Below, one piece after another: positions 16,337 through 25,877 of a stretch of 64,000 nt of DNA. The translations under genes were made by a program, and so were the position numbers. The notes below the pieces were generated by a model. It saw only the letters and a program-made list of their open reading frames with translations. It had not been told where the DNA came from and ran no database searches. The stretch's first letter is position 1. Every line of letters starts with the position of its first letter. Location: NCBI RefSeq assembly GCF_020164785.1, contig NZ_JAIUGX010000001.1, forward strand, positions 496,001-560,000, given 5' to 3'. This DNA comes from Mesorhizobium sp. ES1-1. Lineage in GTDB: Bacteria; Pseudomonadota; Alphaproteobacteria; Rhizobiales; Rhizobiaceae.

Positions 16337-16772
16337 GTCCGACCTCGCAAGGAAGTATGCCGCCAAGGTGGCGTCCACGGCAAACCGTGACGGCGACGGC
16401 TTGAGCATCGGCGACCTCAATATTCTGGTGATGTCACTGCCGTTTGCCGAGGCCCACACTGCACTAAGCGGCAAACTCGTCAAATACCTTCCCTTGCTGG
16501 GCGAGGATATTTCGCTCGAACAGCATATCAAGGACGCCTTCTTCGCCATCGTGAACAGTGACCGGGAGGCCTTCAAGCTCACCGAGCCGGTGCTCATCTC
16601 TGGCGAGCATCTCGTGGGGCTGGAATACTGGCAGGAATGGAGGACGCTGTTCTCCTTCCTGTCCCAGTTCGGACTCTGCCCCTGCGTGGTGTTCAGAAAC
16701 ACACCCATCGTCAAGCCGGGAGTCGGGCCGTGCTACGTCGCTGATGTCCGCGTCACTTTTCAGGAAGCTTAG
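16335..16772 (+). CDS. Protein of unknown function, start shared with divergent gene
   Basis: 145 residues from ATG 16335 (MSDLARKYAAKVASTANRDG...); a TTG at 16329, better spaced from AGGTG, may be the real start. It is a soluble alpha/beta-type protein with FLSQFGLCPCVVFRNTPIVK near the end and no recognised family. Its start codon and that of the leftward gene share the palindrome CATG, so their promoters must lie within each other. Confidence 0.45.
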   Translation: MSDLARKYAAKVASTANRDGDGLSIGDLNILVMSLPFAEAHTALSGKLVKYLPLLGEDISLEQHIKDAFFAIVNSDREAFKLTEPVLISGEHLVGLEYWQEWRTLFSFLSQFGLCPCVVFRNTPIVKPGVGPCYVADVRVTFQEA

Positions 16773-16776
16773 GGCG

Positions 16777-17097
16777 ATGAAAAGCCAGTCGAAGCTGCCC
16801 AAGATGAATGCAGGGTCAATCGCCCTCGGCGTGGCGCTGCTTCTGCTTCTCGTGAACTGGGCGGGTGGATATTGGTTTAGCTACCCATTCGTTTATTGCT
16901 TGACGGCTCCCTTCACCGCGTCGGCTTATATGGCGTGGGGCCGGTTCATCATGATCTTATTCATGGTGCTTATCGTTTATGGCCTTTTCTGGGGAGCCAA
17001 GAAGTGGGCGTTTGTAGGGGTCGCGGGCTTCATACTCGTCGTTGAATTGCCGAAGCTTATAACCTATGTATTAGGCGCCGGTGCTTCCTGTGGATGA
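16777..17097 (+). CDS. Small three-span membrane protein of unknown function
   Basis: 106 residues from ATG 16777, with AGGG just upstream; the longer frame beginning at 16558 is a shadow of the preceding gene. Hydrophobic segments lie at about 14-32, 50-70 and 75-95 (for example GRFIMILFMVLIVYGLFWG). It follows the preceding gene by four bases and overlaps the excisionase-like gene by 17 bases. No family was recognised. Confidence 0.5.
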   Translation: MKSQSKLPKMNAGSIALGVALLLLLVNWAGGYWFSYPFVYCLTAPFTASAYMAWGRFIMILFMVLIVYGLFWGAKKWAFVGVAGFILVVELPKLITYVLGAGASCG

Positions 17098-17473
17098 GAT
17101 ACAGTGGATGCGTGAGGGTGTCGCCAAGGAAAAAGGAATAAGCCTGTTCCGCGAATACGGAGAGGAAGAAGCCGCCCATTTCCTCGGCATCCACCACGAC
17201 ACCTTAAAAGAATGGCGCCGTACCGGTAAACTGGATGCGGTTGTGCGCGGTCCCCGGATTATCCGGTATTACGGCTTTATGCTGGTCGACTTCCTCCTGT
17301 GGGGTGAAAAGTGGCGCGATACACAAAGAGGGATTTCCAAGTCGGGGAATACTGGCTCTCCCAGCGAGAGGGAAGTGCCGCCTATTACCGCACCAGCTAC
17401 GACGCCAAAACCCGACGCACAATCCGCGTTAGCCTTGGCACGGAAGACGGTGAAGCCGCCAAGCAAGCGCTAA
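17081..17473 (+). CDS. Helix-turn-helix excisionase-like protein
   Basis: 130 residues. An N-terminal winged-helix or MerR-like motif reads EEAAHFLGIHHDTLKEWRR then GKLDAVVRGPRIIRYY, as in AlpA/Xis-type recombination directionality factors. A Pro/Thr/Ala-rich tail follows. It overlaps the integrase gene by 163 bases in another frame, so translation of the two is probably linked. It could also act as a regulator of the integrase. Confidence 0.6.
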   Translation: MLPVDEIQWMREGVAKEKGISLFREYGEEEAAHFLGIHHDTLKEWRRTGKLDAVVRGPRIIRYYGFMLVDFLLWGEKWRDTQRGISKSGNTGSPSEREVPPITAPATTPKPDAQSALALARKTVKPPSKR

Positions 17474-18426
17474 CCGAGTATTATCTGCTCACCCGTAAAC
17501 CCGTCGATGAAAAACCTACCGAGGCTTTTCTGTCGGATGTGCTGCGCCGGTATTATACCGAGCATGGCAGCAAGGCCCGTTCGAAAGGGCAAGCCAACGT
17601 GGGTGTCAACCACTGGCTCGACTTTTGGGAAACGTCCACGGTCGAGGAGCTGCGCGACATCACCCGGCAGGAAGATTTCCACAAGCACCTGTTCGCGCGC
17701 GGGATGACGCCCGCCGCCGTCAACCGGGTTATTGGTGTCGGCAAGGCAGCGTTGAACCGTGCATGGAAGCGTGGCGAGCTGCAACAGCCGCCCTACATCG
17801 CCCGCGTGAAGGAAAAGCCCGTGGCGCCGCGTGGCCGCCCCATGACCGTGGAGGAGCTGCAGAAGCTCTACGCGGCGGCAAGCCCGCACCTGAAAACCTT
17901 CATGCGCTGGATGCTGGGGACCGCGGCGCGGCCGGAAGCTATCCTGACGCTAAACAGCGACCAAGTCTCCCGCACCGACCGGACGATTCGGCTGAACCCC
18001 GAAGGCCGGGCGGAGAACAAGAAGCGTCGTCCTGTCGTGCGGCTGCCTGACGCCCTCGCCAAAGAGCAATTCAACGGTTCACTTATTCAATACAAGGGTG
18101 AGGCAGTTGGCTCGCTCAAAACCGCATGGAAAGCCGCGCGGGTGCGCGCTGGGCTGGATGATGCGTGCAAGCCTTACTCGCTCCGCCACACCGCCTCCAA
18201 ATGGATGCGCAAGCACGGCGTGAGCATGGACGAAGTGGGGCAGCAGCTCGGCCACCGCGAGAAGGGGAACGCCGTCACAGCCATCTACACGGCGGATGAC
18301 CCGGCCTATCTGGAGCAGGCGTCAAAAGCCCTGAATGCTCTTGTTTCGGCTGTTTGCGCGCCAGTTGCGCGCCAACAACGCAAGCGGTATTCCGGTACCG
18401 CCAAGCAAGTCACTGTTTCTGCTTAG
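17311..18426 (+). CDS. int: Tyrosine site-specific integrase
   Basis: 371 residues from GTG 17311. The catalytic C-terminal domain has Arg207 (GTAARPEAI), the second box as YSLRHT with Arg292, LGHR with His315, and the nucleophile Tyr326 (AIYTADDP). The first His of the usual HxxR box is Tyr, a known variant. The N-terminal part is an SAM-like core-binding domain. The gene ends 5 bases from the 3' end of tRNA-Thr, so the enzyme almost certainly integrates the element into that tRNA and marks its right boundary. Confidence 0.88.
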   Translation: MARYTKRDFQVGEYWLSQREGSAAYYRTSYDAKTRRTIRVSLGTEDGEAAKQALTEYYLLTRKPVDEKPTEAFLSDVLRRYYTEHGSKARSKGQANVGVNHWLDFWETSTVEELRDITRQEDFHKHLFARGMTPAAVNRVIGVGKAALNRAWKRGELQQPPYIARVKEKPVAPRGRPMTVEELQKLYAAASPHLKTFMRWMLGTAARPEAILTLNSDQVSRTDRTIRLNPEGRAENKKRRPVVRLPDALAKEQFNGSLIQYKGEAVGSLKTAWKAARVRAGLDDACKPYSLRHTASKWMRKHGVSMDEVGQQLGHREKGNAVTAIYTADDPAYLEQASKALNALVSAVCAPVARQQRKRYSGTAKQVTVSA

Positions 18427-18431
18427 GAAAA

Positions 18432-18506
<75 letters not shown>

Positions 18507-18664
18507 CGCTGATGGCGGGGCTTCTGCCATATCGAACCGGCAAGCGCAAGGCCAGAACCGCGCATGCGTGAAAGCCTTGCCGGATCGCTTCCAATGACAT
18601 GGCCGCGCCACAATGTTGGCTATCCCTCATCGTCGGGGCGGCGGTTGCCTGCCGGGACGGGACG

Positions 18665-18850
18665 ATGAACGACAAGACAGCTTCGCCTGATAAGAACGGG
18701 CCAGCGAAAAAGCGCCGCGAGGACCGGCTGGCCGAGCAATTGCGCGCCAATCTGCAGAAACGCAAAGCGCAGTCGCGCTCGCGCCGCAGCGGCGAGGCCG
18801 ATCAGCGGCCGGATGGACTGACCGCTTCGAAGGAACCGCGGGAAATCTAA
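18665..18850 (+). CDS. Small basic conserved-looking protein upstream of murA
   Basis: 61 residues from ATG 18665 (MNDKTASPDKNGPAKKRRED...), highly charged, with QLRANLQKRKAQSRSRR in the middle. There is no membrane segment. Small Arg/Lys-rich proteins of this kind are found before murA in Rhizobiales; no function is known to me. Confidence 0.55.
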   Translation: MNDKTASPDKNGPAKKRREDRLAEQLRANLQKRKAQSRSRRSGEADQRPDGLTASKEPREI

Positions 18851-18977
18851 CCGAGTCGTCCCCTCTTCAGCCATGGCCGGCGAAATCCTATTTCTTGAAC
18901 CGGGTTGGCCAATGGTCTAGAGGGGCCGATACTCAAACGATTGAACCGGCCTTCCTGGCCGAGAGGGACGCTCTTTC

Positions 18978-20270
<1,293 letters not shown>

Positions 20271-20407
20271 GCCGGTCCGCCGGGAAGGCTTCGGACAATC
20301 GATCCGGGCGCGGCGGCGGATACCCGACACGGCCTGGCTCGCGGTTGCACCCGCGGGAAAGACCGCCTAACAGAGGTCAACCGCAAACTTTCAGGTGCGA
20401 AATCCGC

Positions 20408-20842
20408 ATGACAGCCCTCAAGCTTATCGCGCTCGACGACCAGGATCTGAGCATCGTCTCGGCCCATGTCCAGGACGCCGTGATGAAGGTCTCGGACCTC
20501 GAATATCTGCCCTCCGCCAAGCGTTTCGTGCTGATCATGAACCGTTTCGTCTGGGAGGCGAAATCCGGCCTGTTCAGCCAGCACAACGAGCGTCGTCAGG
20601 CCGTCCTGCATTTCGACCGGGTGCTCGGCGCCAAGACCAACGGTGTTCCCCGCGACAAGCCGGCCGAGGTCCTGTCCTTGCTGGCGATCAGTTTCGTCGA
20701 GATCAGCAAGCCGGCCGGCATCGTGGAGCTGGTGTTTTCGGGCGGCGGCACCATCATGCTCGACGTCGAGTGCATCGAGGCCCGCCTCGCCGATGTCGGC
20801 GGCGCCTGGGAGGCCACGTCGCGTCCGGTCCATAAGGTCTGA
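20408..20842 (+). CDS. DUF2948 family protein
   Basis: 144 residues from ATG 20408 (MTALKLIALDDQDLSIVSAH). It has the DUF2948 pattern D-x-x-D-L-x-x-x-S-A-x-x-Q-D-A-V and L-x-Y-L-P-x-x-x-R-F, with a central NRFVWE and GVPRDKP. Members are alphaproteobacterial and lie between murA and hisD. The biochemical role is unknown. It ends 7 bases before hisD. Confidence 0.88.
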   Translation: MTALKLIALDDQDLSIVSAHVQDAVMKVSDLEYLPSAKRFVLIMNRFVWEAKSGLFSQHNERRQAVLHFDRVLGAKTNGVPRDKPAEVLSLLAISFVEISKPAGIVELVFSGGGTIMLDVECIEARLADVGGAWEATSRPVHKV

Positions 20843-20849
20843 GCAGGCG

Positions 20850-22142
20850 ATGGCCATCACGCTTCGCCAGTCCGATGTCGATTTCGAGCAACGCTTCGCC
20901 GCCTTTCTGACGACCAAGCGGGAAGTGTCCGAGGATGTCGACGCTGCCGTGCGTCAGATCATTGCGCGCGTGCGCGCCGAAGGCGACGCGGCGCTGATCG
21001 ACTACACGCGCAAATTCGATCGCTTCGACCTCGGTGGCGTGGGACTTGCCGTTTCGAAGGACGACATTGCGCGCGCCTATACGCAAGCCGACCCAGGCAC
21101 CATCGAGGCGCTGGAATTCGCGCGCGACCGCATCCGTGCCCACCACGAGCGGCAGCGGCCAAAGGACGATCGCTACACCGATGCCGCGGGCGTGGAACTC
21201 GGCTGGCGCTGGACCGCCATCGAGGCGGTCGGGCTATACGTGCCGGGGGGCACGGCGAGCTATCCAAGCTCGGTGCTGATGAACGCCGTGCCGGCAAGGG
21301 TGGCCGGCGTCGATCGTGTCGTCATGGTCGTGCCGGCGCCCGGCGGCCTCATCAATCCATTGGTGTTGGTAGCGGCGGACATCGCGGGCGTGTCCGAGAT
21401 CTACCGTATCGGCGGCGCGCAGGCGATCGCCGCCCTTGCCCATGGGACCGAAACCATCCGGCCTGTGGCCAAGATCGTCGGCCCCGGAAACGCCTATGTC
21501 GCGGCGGCCAAGCGCCAGGTTTTCGGCACGGTCGGCATCGACATGATCGCCGGCCCCTCGGAAGTGCTGGTTGTCGCCGACGGCCGCAATGACCCCGACT
21601 GGATCGCCGCGGACCTTCTTGCCCAGGCCGAACACGATGCATCGGCGCAGTCGATCCTCATCACCGACGACCCGGCCTTTGGCAGGGCCGTCGAAGAGGC
21701 GATCGAGCGGCAGTTGCCGACCCTGCCGCGCGCCGAAACGGCGGCGGCGAGTTGGCGCGATTTCGGCGCGGTTATCAAGGTTGCCACCATCGAGGCCGCG
21801 CTGCCGCTGGTCGACCGCATCGCGGCCGAACATGTCGAGCTCGCCATCGACGACGCCGAAGGCTTCCTGTCGCGGATGCGCAATGCCGGCGCCGTCTTCC
21901 TGGGCCGCCACACGCCGGAAACCATCGGCGACTATGTCGGCGGCTCCAACCATGTTCTGCCGACGGCGCGCTCGGCGCGATTCTCCTCGGGGCTGTCGGT
22001 GCTGGACTTCGTCAAGCGTACCTCGATCCTCAAGCTGGGCCCCGACCAGCTGCGGGCGCTGGCCCCGGCGGCGATCGCCTTGGCCAAGGCGGAGGGCCTC
22101 GATGCGCATGGCCGCTCGGTCGCCATACGGCTGAACATGTAG
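20850..22142 (+). CDS. hisD: Histidinol dehydrogenase
   Basis: 430 residues from ATG 20850; the longer upstream frame is a shadow of DUF2948. HisD oxidises L-histidinol to L-histidine in two NAD-dependent steps, the last in histidine synthesis, and needs Zn. Seen are GLYVPGGTASYPSSVLMNAVPA, written here in parts as GLYVPGG and YPSSVLMN, then VGPGNAYV, GPSEVLV and the AEHVELAI and GGSNHVLPT motifs that hold zinc and catalytic residues. The gene is next to UPF0262, as in other Rhizobiales. Confidence 0.97.
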   Translation: MAITLRQSDVDFEQRFAAFLTTKREVSEDVDAAVRQIIARVRAEGDAALIDYTRKFDRFDLGGVGLAVSKDDIARAYTQADPGTIEALEFARDRIRAHHERQRPKDDRYTDAAGVELGWRWTAIEAVGLYVPGGTASYPSSVLMNAVPARVAGVDRVVMVVPAPGGLINPLVLVAADIAGVSEIYRIGGAQAIAALAHGTETIRPVAKIVGPGNAYVAAAKRQVFGTVGIDMIAGPSEVLVVADGRNDPDWIAADLLAQAEHDASAQSILITDDPAFGRAVEEAIERQLPTLPRAETAAASWRDFGAVIKVATIEAALPLVDRIAAEHVELAIDDAEGFLSRMRNAGAVFLGRHTPETIGDYVGGSNHVLPTARSARFSSGLSVLDFVKRTSILKLGPDQLRALAPAAIALAKAEGLDAHGRSVAIRLNM

Positions 22143-22148
22143 GCCGGC

Positions 22149-22634
22149 ATGGCGGGCTCCGATCATACCCGTTCGCGGCTGATCGATGTCGAACTCGATG
22201 AATCGATCGGCCGTTCGACACCCGATGTCGAGCATGAGCGCGCGGTGGCGATCTTCGACCTAATCGAGGAAAACAGCTTCCAACCTGTCAATGACAGCGG
22301 CACTGGGCCTTACAGGCTGAAGCTTTCGCTGGCGGAGCAGCGCCTTGTGTTCGCCGTGGCGCGCGAGGACGGCACGCCCGTCGTCACCCATATCCTGTCG
22401 CTGACGCCGCTGCGGCGCATCGTCAAGGACTACTACATGATCTGCGAAAGCTACTATGACGCGATCCGCTCTTCGACGCCAAGCCACATCGAGTCGATCG
22501 ACATGGGCCGGCGCGGCCTCCACAATGACGGGTCACAGACCTTGATGGACCGGCTCTCCGGCAAAATCGACATCGATTTCGACACGGCGCGCAGGCTGTT
22601 CACGCTTGTCTGCGTGCTGCACTGGCGGGGTTAG
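22149..22634 (+). CDS. UPF0262 family protein
   Basis: 161 residues. It matches UPF0262: [15 protein letters not shown] at about 27-41, [19 protein letters not shown] in the centre and [10 protein letters not shown] near 115-124. The family is alphaproteobacterial and of unknown function, consistently located after hisD. The next gene begins within two bases of its stop. Confidence 0.9.
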   Translation: MAGSDHTRSRLIDVELDESIGRSTPDVEHERAVAIFDLIEENSFQPVNDSGTGPYRLKLSLAEQRLVFAVAREDGTPVVTHILSLTPLRRIVKDYYMICESYYDAIRSSTPSHIESIDMGRRGLHNDGSQTLMDRLSGKIDIDFDTARRLFTLVCVLHWRG

Positions 22635-22636
22635 TC

Positions 22637-23092
22637 CTGGCACCCGGCGCCCCGCCCCGATCGATCCTGTTCCTGTGCGGTATGAACGCCGTGCGATCGC
22701 CGATGGCGGAGCAGTTGGCGCGCCGCGCGTTGCCCGCCACCACTTTCGTCGCCTCGGCCGGTGTGCGCGCGGGCGAGCGGGATCCCTTCGTCGACGCGGT
22801 GCTGGCCGAGGACGGGCTTTCGCTGGGGGAGCGCCATCCAAGGACGCTTGACGAGCTTGAGGACGACTATTTCGACCTGATCGTCACGCTGGCGCCGGAA
22901 GCCCATCACGCGGCACTTGAACTTACCCGCTCGCTGGCCGTCGAGGTGGAATACTGGCCAACGCCGGATCCCACCGATGCCGGCGGCACGCGCGAACAGA
23001 TCATGGCGGCCTACCGCGACGTGCGCGAGCGGCTTAAATCCCGCATAGACCGTCGATTTCCGCTTCCGGAGGCAAAAAAAGCGCAGGATTAA
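22637..23092 (+). CDS. Low-molecular-weight phosphatase/arsenate reductase-like protein, probable CTG start
   Basis: The P-loop signature reads ILFLCGMNAVRSPMAE, with catalytic Cys followed five residues later by Arg (C-x5-R-S). The first ATG in frame (22682) lies after the Cys, and no ATG, GTG or TTG occurs between the last in-frame stop at 22526 and there. I therefore propose CTG 22637, just after GGCGGGG and two bases past the UPF0262 stop, giving 151 residues. The family removes phosphate from protein tyrosine or reduces arsenate; the downstream DP motif is DPTDAGG, so it may differ from canonical members. Confidence 0.7.
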   Translation: MAPGAPPRSILFLCGMNAVRSPMAEQLARRALPATTFVASAGVRAGERDPFVDAVLAEDGLSLGERHPRTLDELEDDYFDLIVTLAPEAHHAALELTRSLAVEVEYWPTPDPTDAGGTREQIMAAYRDVRERLKSRIDRRFPLPEAKKAQD

Positions 23093-23195
23093 GCGTGTTC
23101 ACAAGCGGATGATTATCATATAGGTTCCGCCGAAATTCCGGCTAGAGTCGGATGATTGCAGGTCTGTTCGACCTGAAATCCGAATCCGGCTCTAA

Positions 23196-23262
23196 ACCAG
23201 GAATTAGGGCATAGTGTCGTCGCGAAGTCGCTTCGCACTTTTCGGCATCATGCTCTAAACGC
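23196..23262. repeat. Rhizobial-type intergenic repeat before infA
   Basis: The stretch around CTAAACCAGGAATTAGGGCA, a GCGAAG-TCG-CTTCGC hairpin, CACTTTTCGGCATCATGCTC is of the kind repeated many times between genes in Mesorhizobium genomes (usually read as GAGCATGATGCCGAAAAGTG). It lies between the phosphatase gene and infA. Its copy number cannot be tested here. Confidence 0.45.
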
Positions 23263-23292
23263 CGGAACTGCCCATCCAAGCAAAGGTATCGA

Positions 23293-23511
23293 ATGCCGAA
23301 GGAAGAAGTCCTCGAGTTTCCGGGTGTCGTGACGGAATTGTTGCCCAACGCGATGTTCAGGGTGAAGCTCGAAAACGAACACGAAATCATCGCCCATACG
23401 GCCGGCCGCATGCGCAAGAACCGCATTCGCGTGCTGACCGGCGACAAGGTTCTGGTCGAGATGACGCCGTACGACCTGACCAAGGGCCGCATCACCTACC
23501 GTTTCAAGTAA
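23293..23511 (+). CDS. infA: Translation initiation factor IF-1
   Basis: 72 residues, exactly IF-1 size. It shows the OB-fold sequence [19 protein letters not shown] then F-R-V-K-L-E-N-x-H-x-I-x-[12 protein letters not shown] and the end [15 protein letters not shown]-1 binds the A site of the 30S subunit in initiation. It precedes maf by 24 bases, likely in one operon. Confidence 0.97.
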
Positions 23512-23535
23512 TATCAAGGTCCGGCCGGTACAGCG

Positions 23536-24165
23536 ATGGGCATTCTGCAGAAGCTGGTGCTTGCCTCGGGTTCGCCGCGCCGCATCGAACTGTTGCAGCA
23601 GGCAGGCATCGAGCCCGACCGCGTTTTGCCAGCCGATATCGATGAAACGCCGCTGCGCAACGAACATCCGCGCTCGCTGGCCAAGCGACTGTCGAAGGAA
23701 AAGGCCGAAAAGGCGTTCGCGTCGTTGAAAGCGGAGCCCGACCATGCGCCCGCTTTCGTTCTGGCCGCGGATACTGTGGTGGCGGTCGGGCGGCGCATCC
23801 TGCCCAAGGCCGAAACCATCGACGACGCCGCCAATTGCCTGGGTCTGCTGTCGGGCCGCTCGCACCGCGTCTATTCCGGCGTCTGCCTGATCACTCCAAG
23901 CGGCAAACTGCGCCAAAGGCTGGTCGAAACGCGGGTGCGTTTCAAGCGGCTGCCGCGCGAGGAGATCGACGCCTATATCGGATCGGGCGAATGGCGCGGC
24001 AAGGCCGGCGGCTATGCCGTGCAGGGTCTGGCCGGCGCCTTCGTCGTCAAGCTGGCCGGCTCTTACACAAACATTGTCGGCCTGCCGCTCTATGAGACAG
24101 TGGCGCTGCTGAGCGGCGAAAGTTTCAAGGTGCATGGCGGCTGGCAGGCAGGAACACGGCCGTGA
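23536..24165 (+). CDS. maf: Maf-like nucleoside triphosphate pyrophosphatase
   Basis: 209 residues. The N-terminal [10 protein letters not shown] motif and the later D-x-x-V motif with LAADTVV and the [10 protein letters not shown] segment identify the Maf/HAM1 superfamily, which hydrolyses non-canonical or dTTP/UTP nucleotides to monophosphates. It overlaps yacG by four bases (GTGA), so the two are translationally coupled. Substrate choice within the family cannot be read from the sequence alone. Confidence 0.92.
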   Translation: MGILQKLVLASGSPRRIELLQQAGIEPDRVLPADIDETPLRNEHPRSLAKRLSKEKAEKAFASLKAEPDHAPAFVLAADTVVAVGRRILPKAETIDDAANCLGLLSGRSHRVYSGVCLITPSGKLRQRLVETRVRFKRLPREEIDAYIGSGEWRGKAGGYAVQGLAGAFVVKLAGSYTNIVGLPLYETVALLSGESFKVHGGWQAGTRP

Positions 24166-24359
24166 GTCCGGATGACAAGGTCACGCCGCTGCGGCCAAAA
24201 CGGCCCTGTCCCGAATGCGGCAGGCCTTCGGCGCGCGATTCCTTTCCCTTCTGTTCGGCGCGCTGCAAGGACATCGACCTCAACCGCTGGCTGAAGGGTG
24301 CCTACGTCATCTCGGCGCGCGACGACGAGGAAGACACAGACGCCGGCGATCCGAAATGA
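24162..24359 (+). CDS. yacG: DNA gyrase inhibitor YacG
   Basis: 65 residues from GTG 24162. It has the YacG treble-clef zinc finger CPECG followed by [19 protein letters not shown]. YacG binds GyrB and blocks DNA binding in other bacteria. It is coupled to maf and sits before tRNA-Phe. Confidence 0.93.
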   Translation: MSPDDKVTPLRPKRPCPECGRPSARDSFPFCSARCKDIDLNRWLKGAYVISARDDEEDTDAGDPK

Positions 24360-24541
24360 AGCCCCAGTGATGCCACGGCATCCCCGGCGGGCAAGTGCCA
24401 ATCGGCCTGTCCATTTCCAACCGGAAATCAACAGCTAGGCGCTGGACAGGCCGGATTCCCGTGCTATAACCCACGCGCTTTCAAGGGGCGCCCAACGTGT
24501 CTCCTTAAAATCCGGTGCACGAGATTTCGTTTGCCGGCGAG

Positions 24542-24617
<76 letters not shown>

Positions 24618-24752
24618 TTTTTTGTCCTCAATCCAACTCCGCTGGATGATTTGATGCCCGCTCGGCACTTCTGCGGGCGTGCCCAATTGCCGAGAACCTG
24701 CTGGACGACGGTCGACGACCAATTGGCGGCGCAAACGGGCAGTGCAAACGCC

Positions 24753-24779
24753 GGAAAGCCCGCTGGTCGCGGGCTTTCC
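24753..24779 (+). terminator. Perfect hairpin downstream of tRNA-Phe
   Basis: GGAAAGCCCGC-TGGTC-GCGGGCTTTCC has an 11-base-pair perfect stem. There is no clear T-run, so it may be a bidirectional terminator separating tRNA-Phe from the leftward gene. The other bases between 24618 and 24840 show nothing more. Confidence 0.5.
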
Positions 24780-24840
24780 GAACCGCCGGGAGACAGGAGA
24801 ATGTCGTCAGTCACGAACCCGGCAGATCTGGACTTCCTAC

Positions 24841-25440
24841 CTACCGCCTTGAGATAAGCAGGCAGAGCTGGAGCAAGTCGCGGTCATAAGAACCTTCGCT
24901 GCTCAACACGTCGGCGCAACGCTTTTTGTAGCGGGCAATCTGGCTGTCGGACATATCGGCCACCTTTGCCGGTAGGCCAGGGGTGCTGGGGTTCGATGGA
25001 TTTGACGGATTGCTCGGGTTGGACGGATTGCTCGGATTTGTCCCGACGCCCACGCCGACGCCTACTCCAACCCCGCTGGTGCCGCCGACGTTAACGCCCA
25101 AGCCTGCGGTAACACCGCTCGTCCCCCCGACATTGGCCCCAGCTCCCGCGCTAACGCCGTTCGTTCCGCCGACGTTGGCGCCCACACCGGCATTCACGCC
25201 GCTTGCGCCTCCTATCGACGCGCCAGCGCCGGCATTGACGCCGCTACGCCCGCCGATCGACGCACCGGCACCAACTCCGATACCGCCGGAGCCGCCGATC
25301 GACGCTCCAACACCAGCGCCGATACCGCCTCGACCGCCAACCGAAGCGCCGCCGCCAACGCTTATTCCTCCTGCAAGGGCCGGCAGCGAAATGGAAACAA
25401 TGAATGCACTGCTAGCCAAGACTTTCACGAAAGAATTCAT
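24841..25440 (-). CDS. Exported glycine-rich protein of 14-residue repeats
   Basis: I use ATG 25440, behind a strong AGGAGG; the upstream ATG is less well placed. The 199-residue product starts with a signal sequence (MNSFVKVLASSAFIVSISLP, ALAG). About eight 14-residue units follow, with the pattern (S/G)G(V/I)xxGxGAx(I/V)GGx, for example SGVNAGAGASIGGA. A run of NPS triplets (about seven) comes next, then a non-repetitive C-terminus with two Cys (KRCADVL and LQLCLLI). Regular glycine-rich units suggest a beta-solenoid or extended surface protein. The function is not known. Confidence 0.75.
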   Translation of the reverse strand: MNSFVKVLASSAFIVSISLPALAGGISVGGGASVGGRGGIGAGVGASIGGSGGIGVGAGASIGGRSGVNAGAGASIGGASGVNAGVGANVGGTNGVSAGAGANVGGTSGVTAGLGVNVGGTSGVGVGVGVGVGTNPSNPSNPSNPSNPSNPSTPGLPAKVADMSDSQIARYKKRCADVLSSEGSYDRDLLQLCLLISRR

Positions 25441-25877
25441 GACATCCTCCTGTTGCGTTGCCTCACCAGCCAAGATCGGCTGTGTGACAAGTAACGGTCA
25501 TGACGCTTTCAGAGTTCTTTAGCCGAAGACCAAAGCGCGAACAGGCTTTTTTGACGGTTTACAAGATATCTAAAATTCTAACATCTTACGCACACCATGA
25601 GCTCTACGTAGCGGCTGGTTTGCTGACCCTTTCACCCCGGCTCTGTTGCTCAACGCGTAATGAGCGCACCTTTTACCGGTAGCGCCTCCGGAGGGTAACC
25701 TGCCGATTCCTTCAGACCGAAGCCCAAAGCCGTCCCACCAATCCCCGCGCCAATGCGCGCTTTTGCAGCCGCCGGCAGATTCCTGTCCCGAATGCTCTCC
25801 GAGCATGTCAATGGCATTGACGGACCTTCCCCGCCGCTGCAAGTTGTTAACAGCTGTTAACCATAATCGGGGGAAAT
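25441..25877. other. 437-base intergenic region with a perfect palindrome
   Basis: Between two divergent genes. It holds the ribosome binding site of the glycine-rich protein at its left end, TTGACG followed by an AT-rich stretch near 25552, and a perfect 16-base palindrome GTTAACAGCTGTTAAC at 25846-25861. GGGGGAAAT lies before the methyltransferase GTG. I see no other gene. Confidence 0.5.
25846..25861. promoter_or_regulatory. Perfect 16-base palindrome upstream of methyltransferase gene
   Basis: GTTAACAGCTGTTAAC lies 16 bases before the start codon and just upstream of the ribosome binding site, a position suited to an operator. Confidence 0.4.

Noticed and set aside
16337..16714. N-terminal extension of the leftward proline-rich protein to 350 residues
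   Set aside because: The extra region is antisense to the rightward gene at 16335, while the membrane helix and ribosome binding site fit the start at 16336.
20643..20849. Longer N-terminus for histidinol dehydrogenase
   Set aside because: The added residues are Arg/Ser-rich and lie over the DUF2948 gene; the family start fits ATG 20850.
24983..25522. A proline/threonine-rich rightward frame of 179 codons
   Set aside because: It is the antisense of the glycine repeats; its regular PTPTPT pattern follows from the repeats on the other strand.
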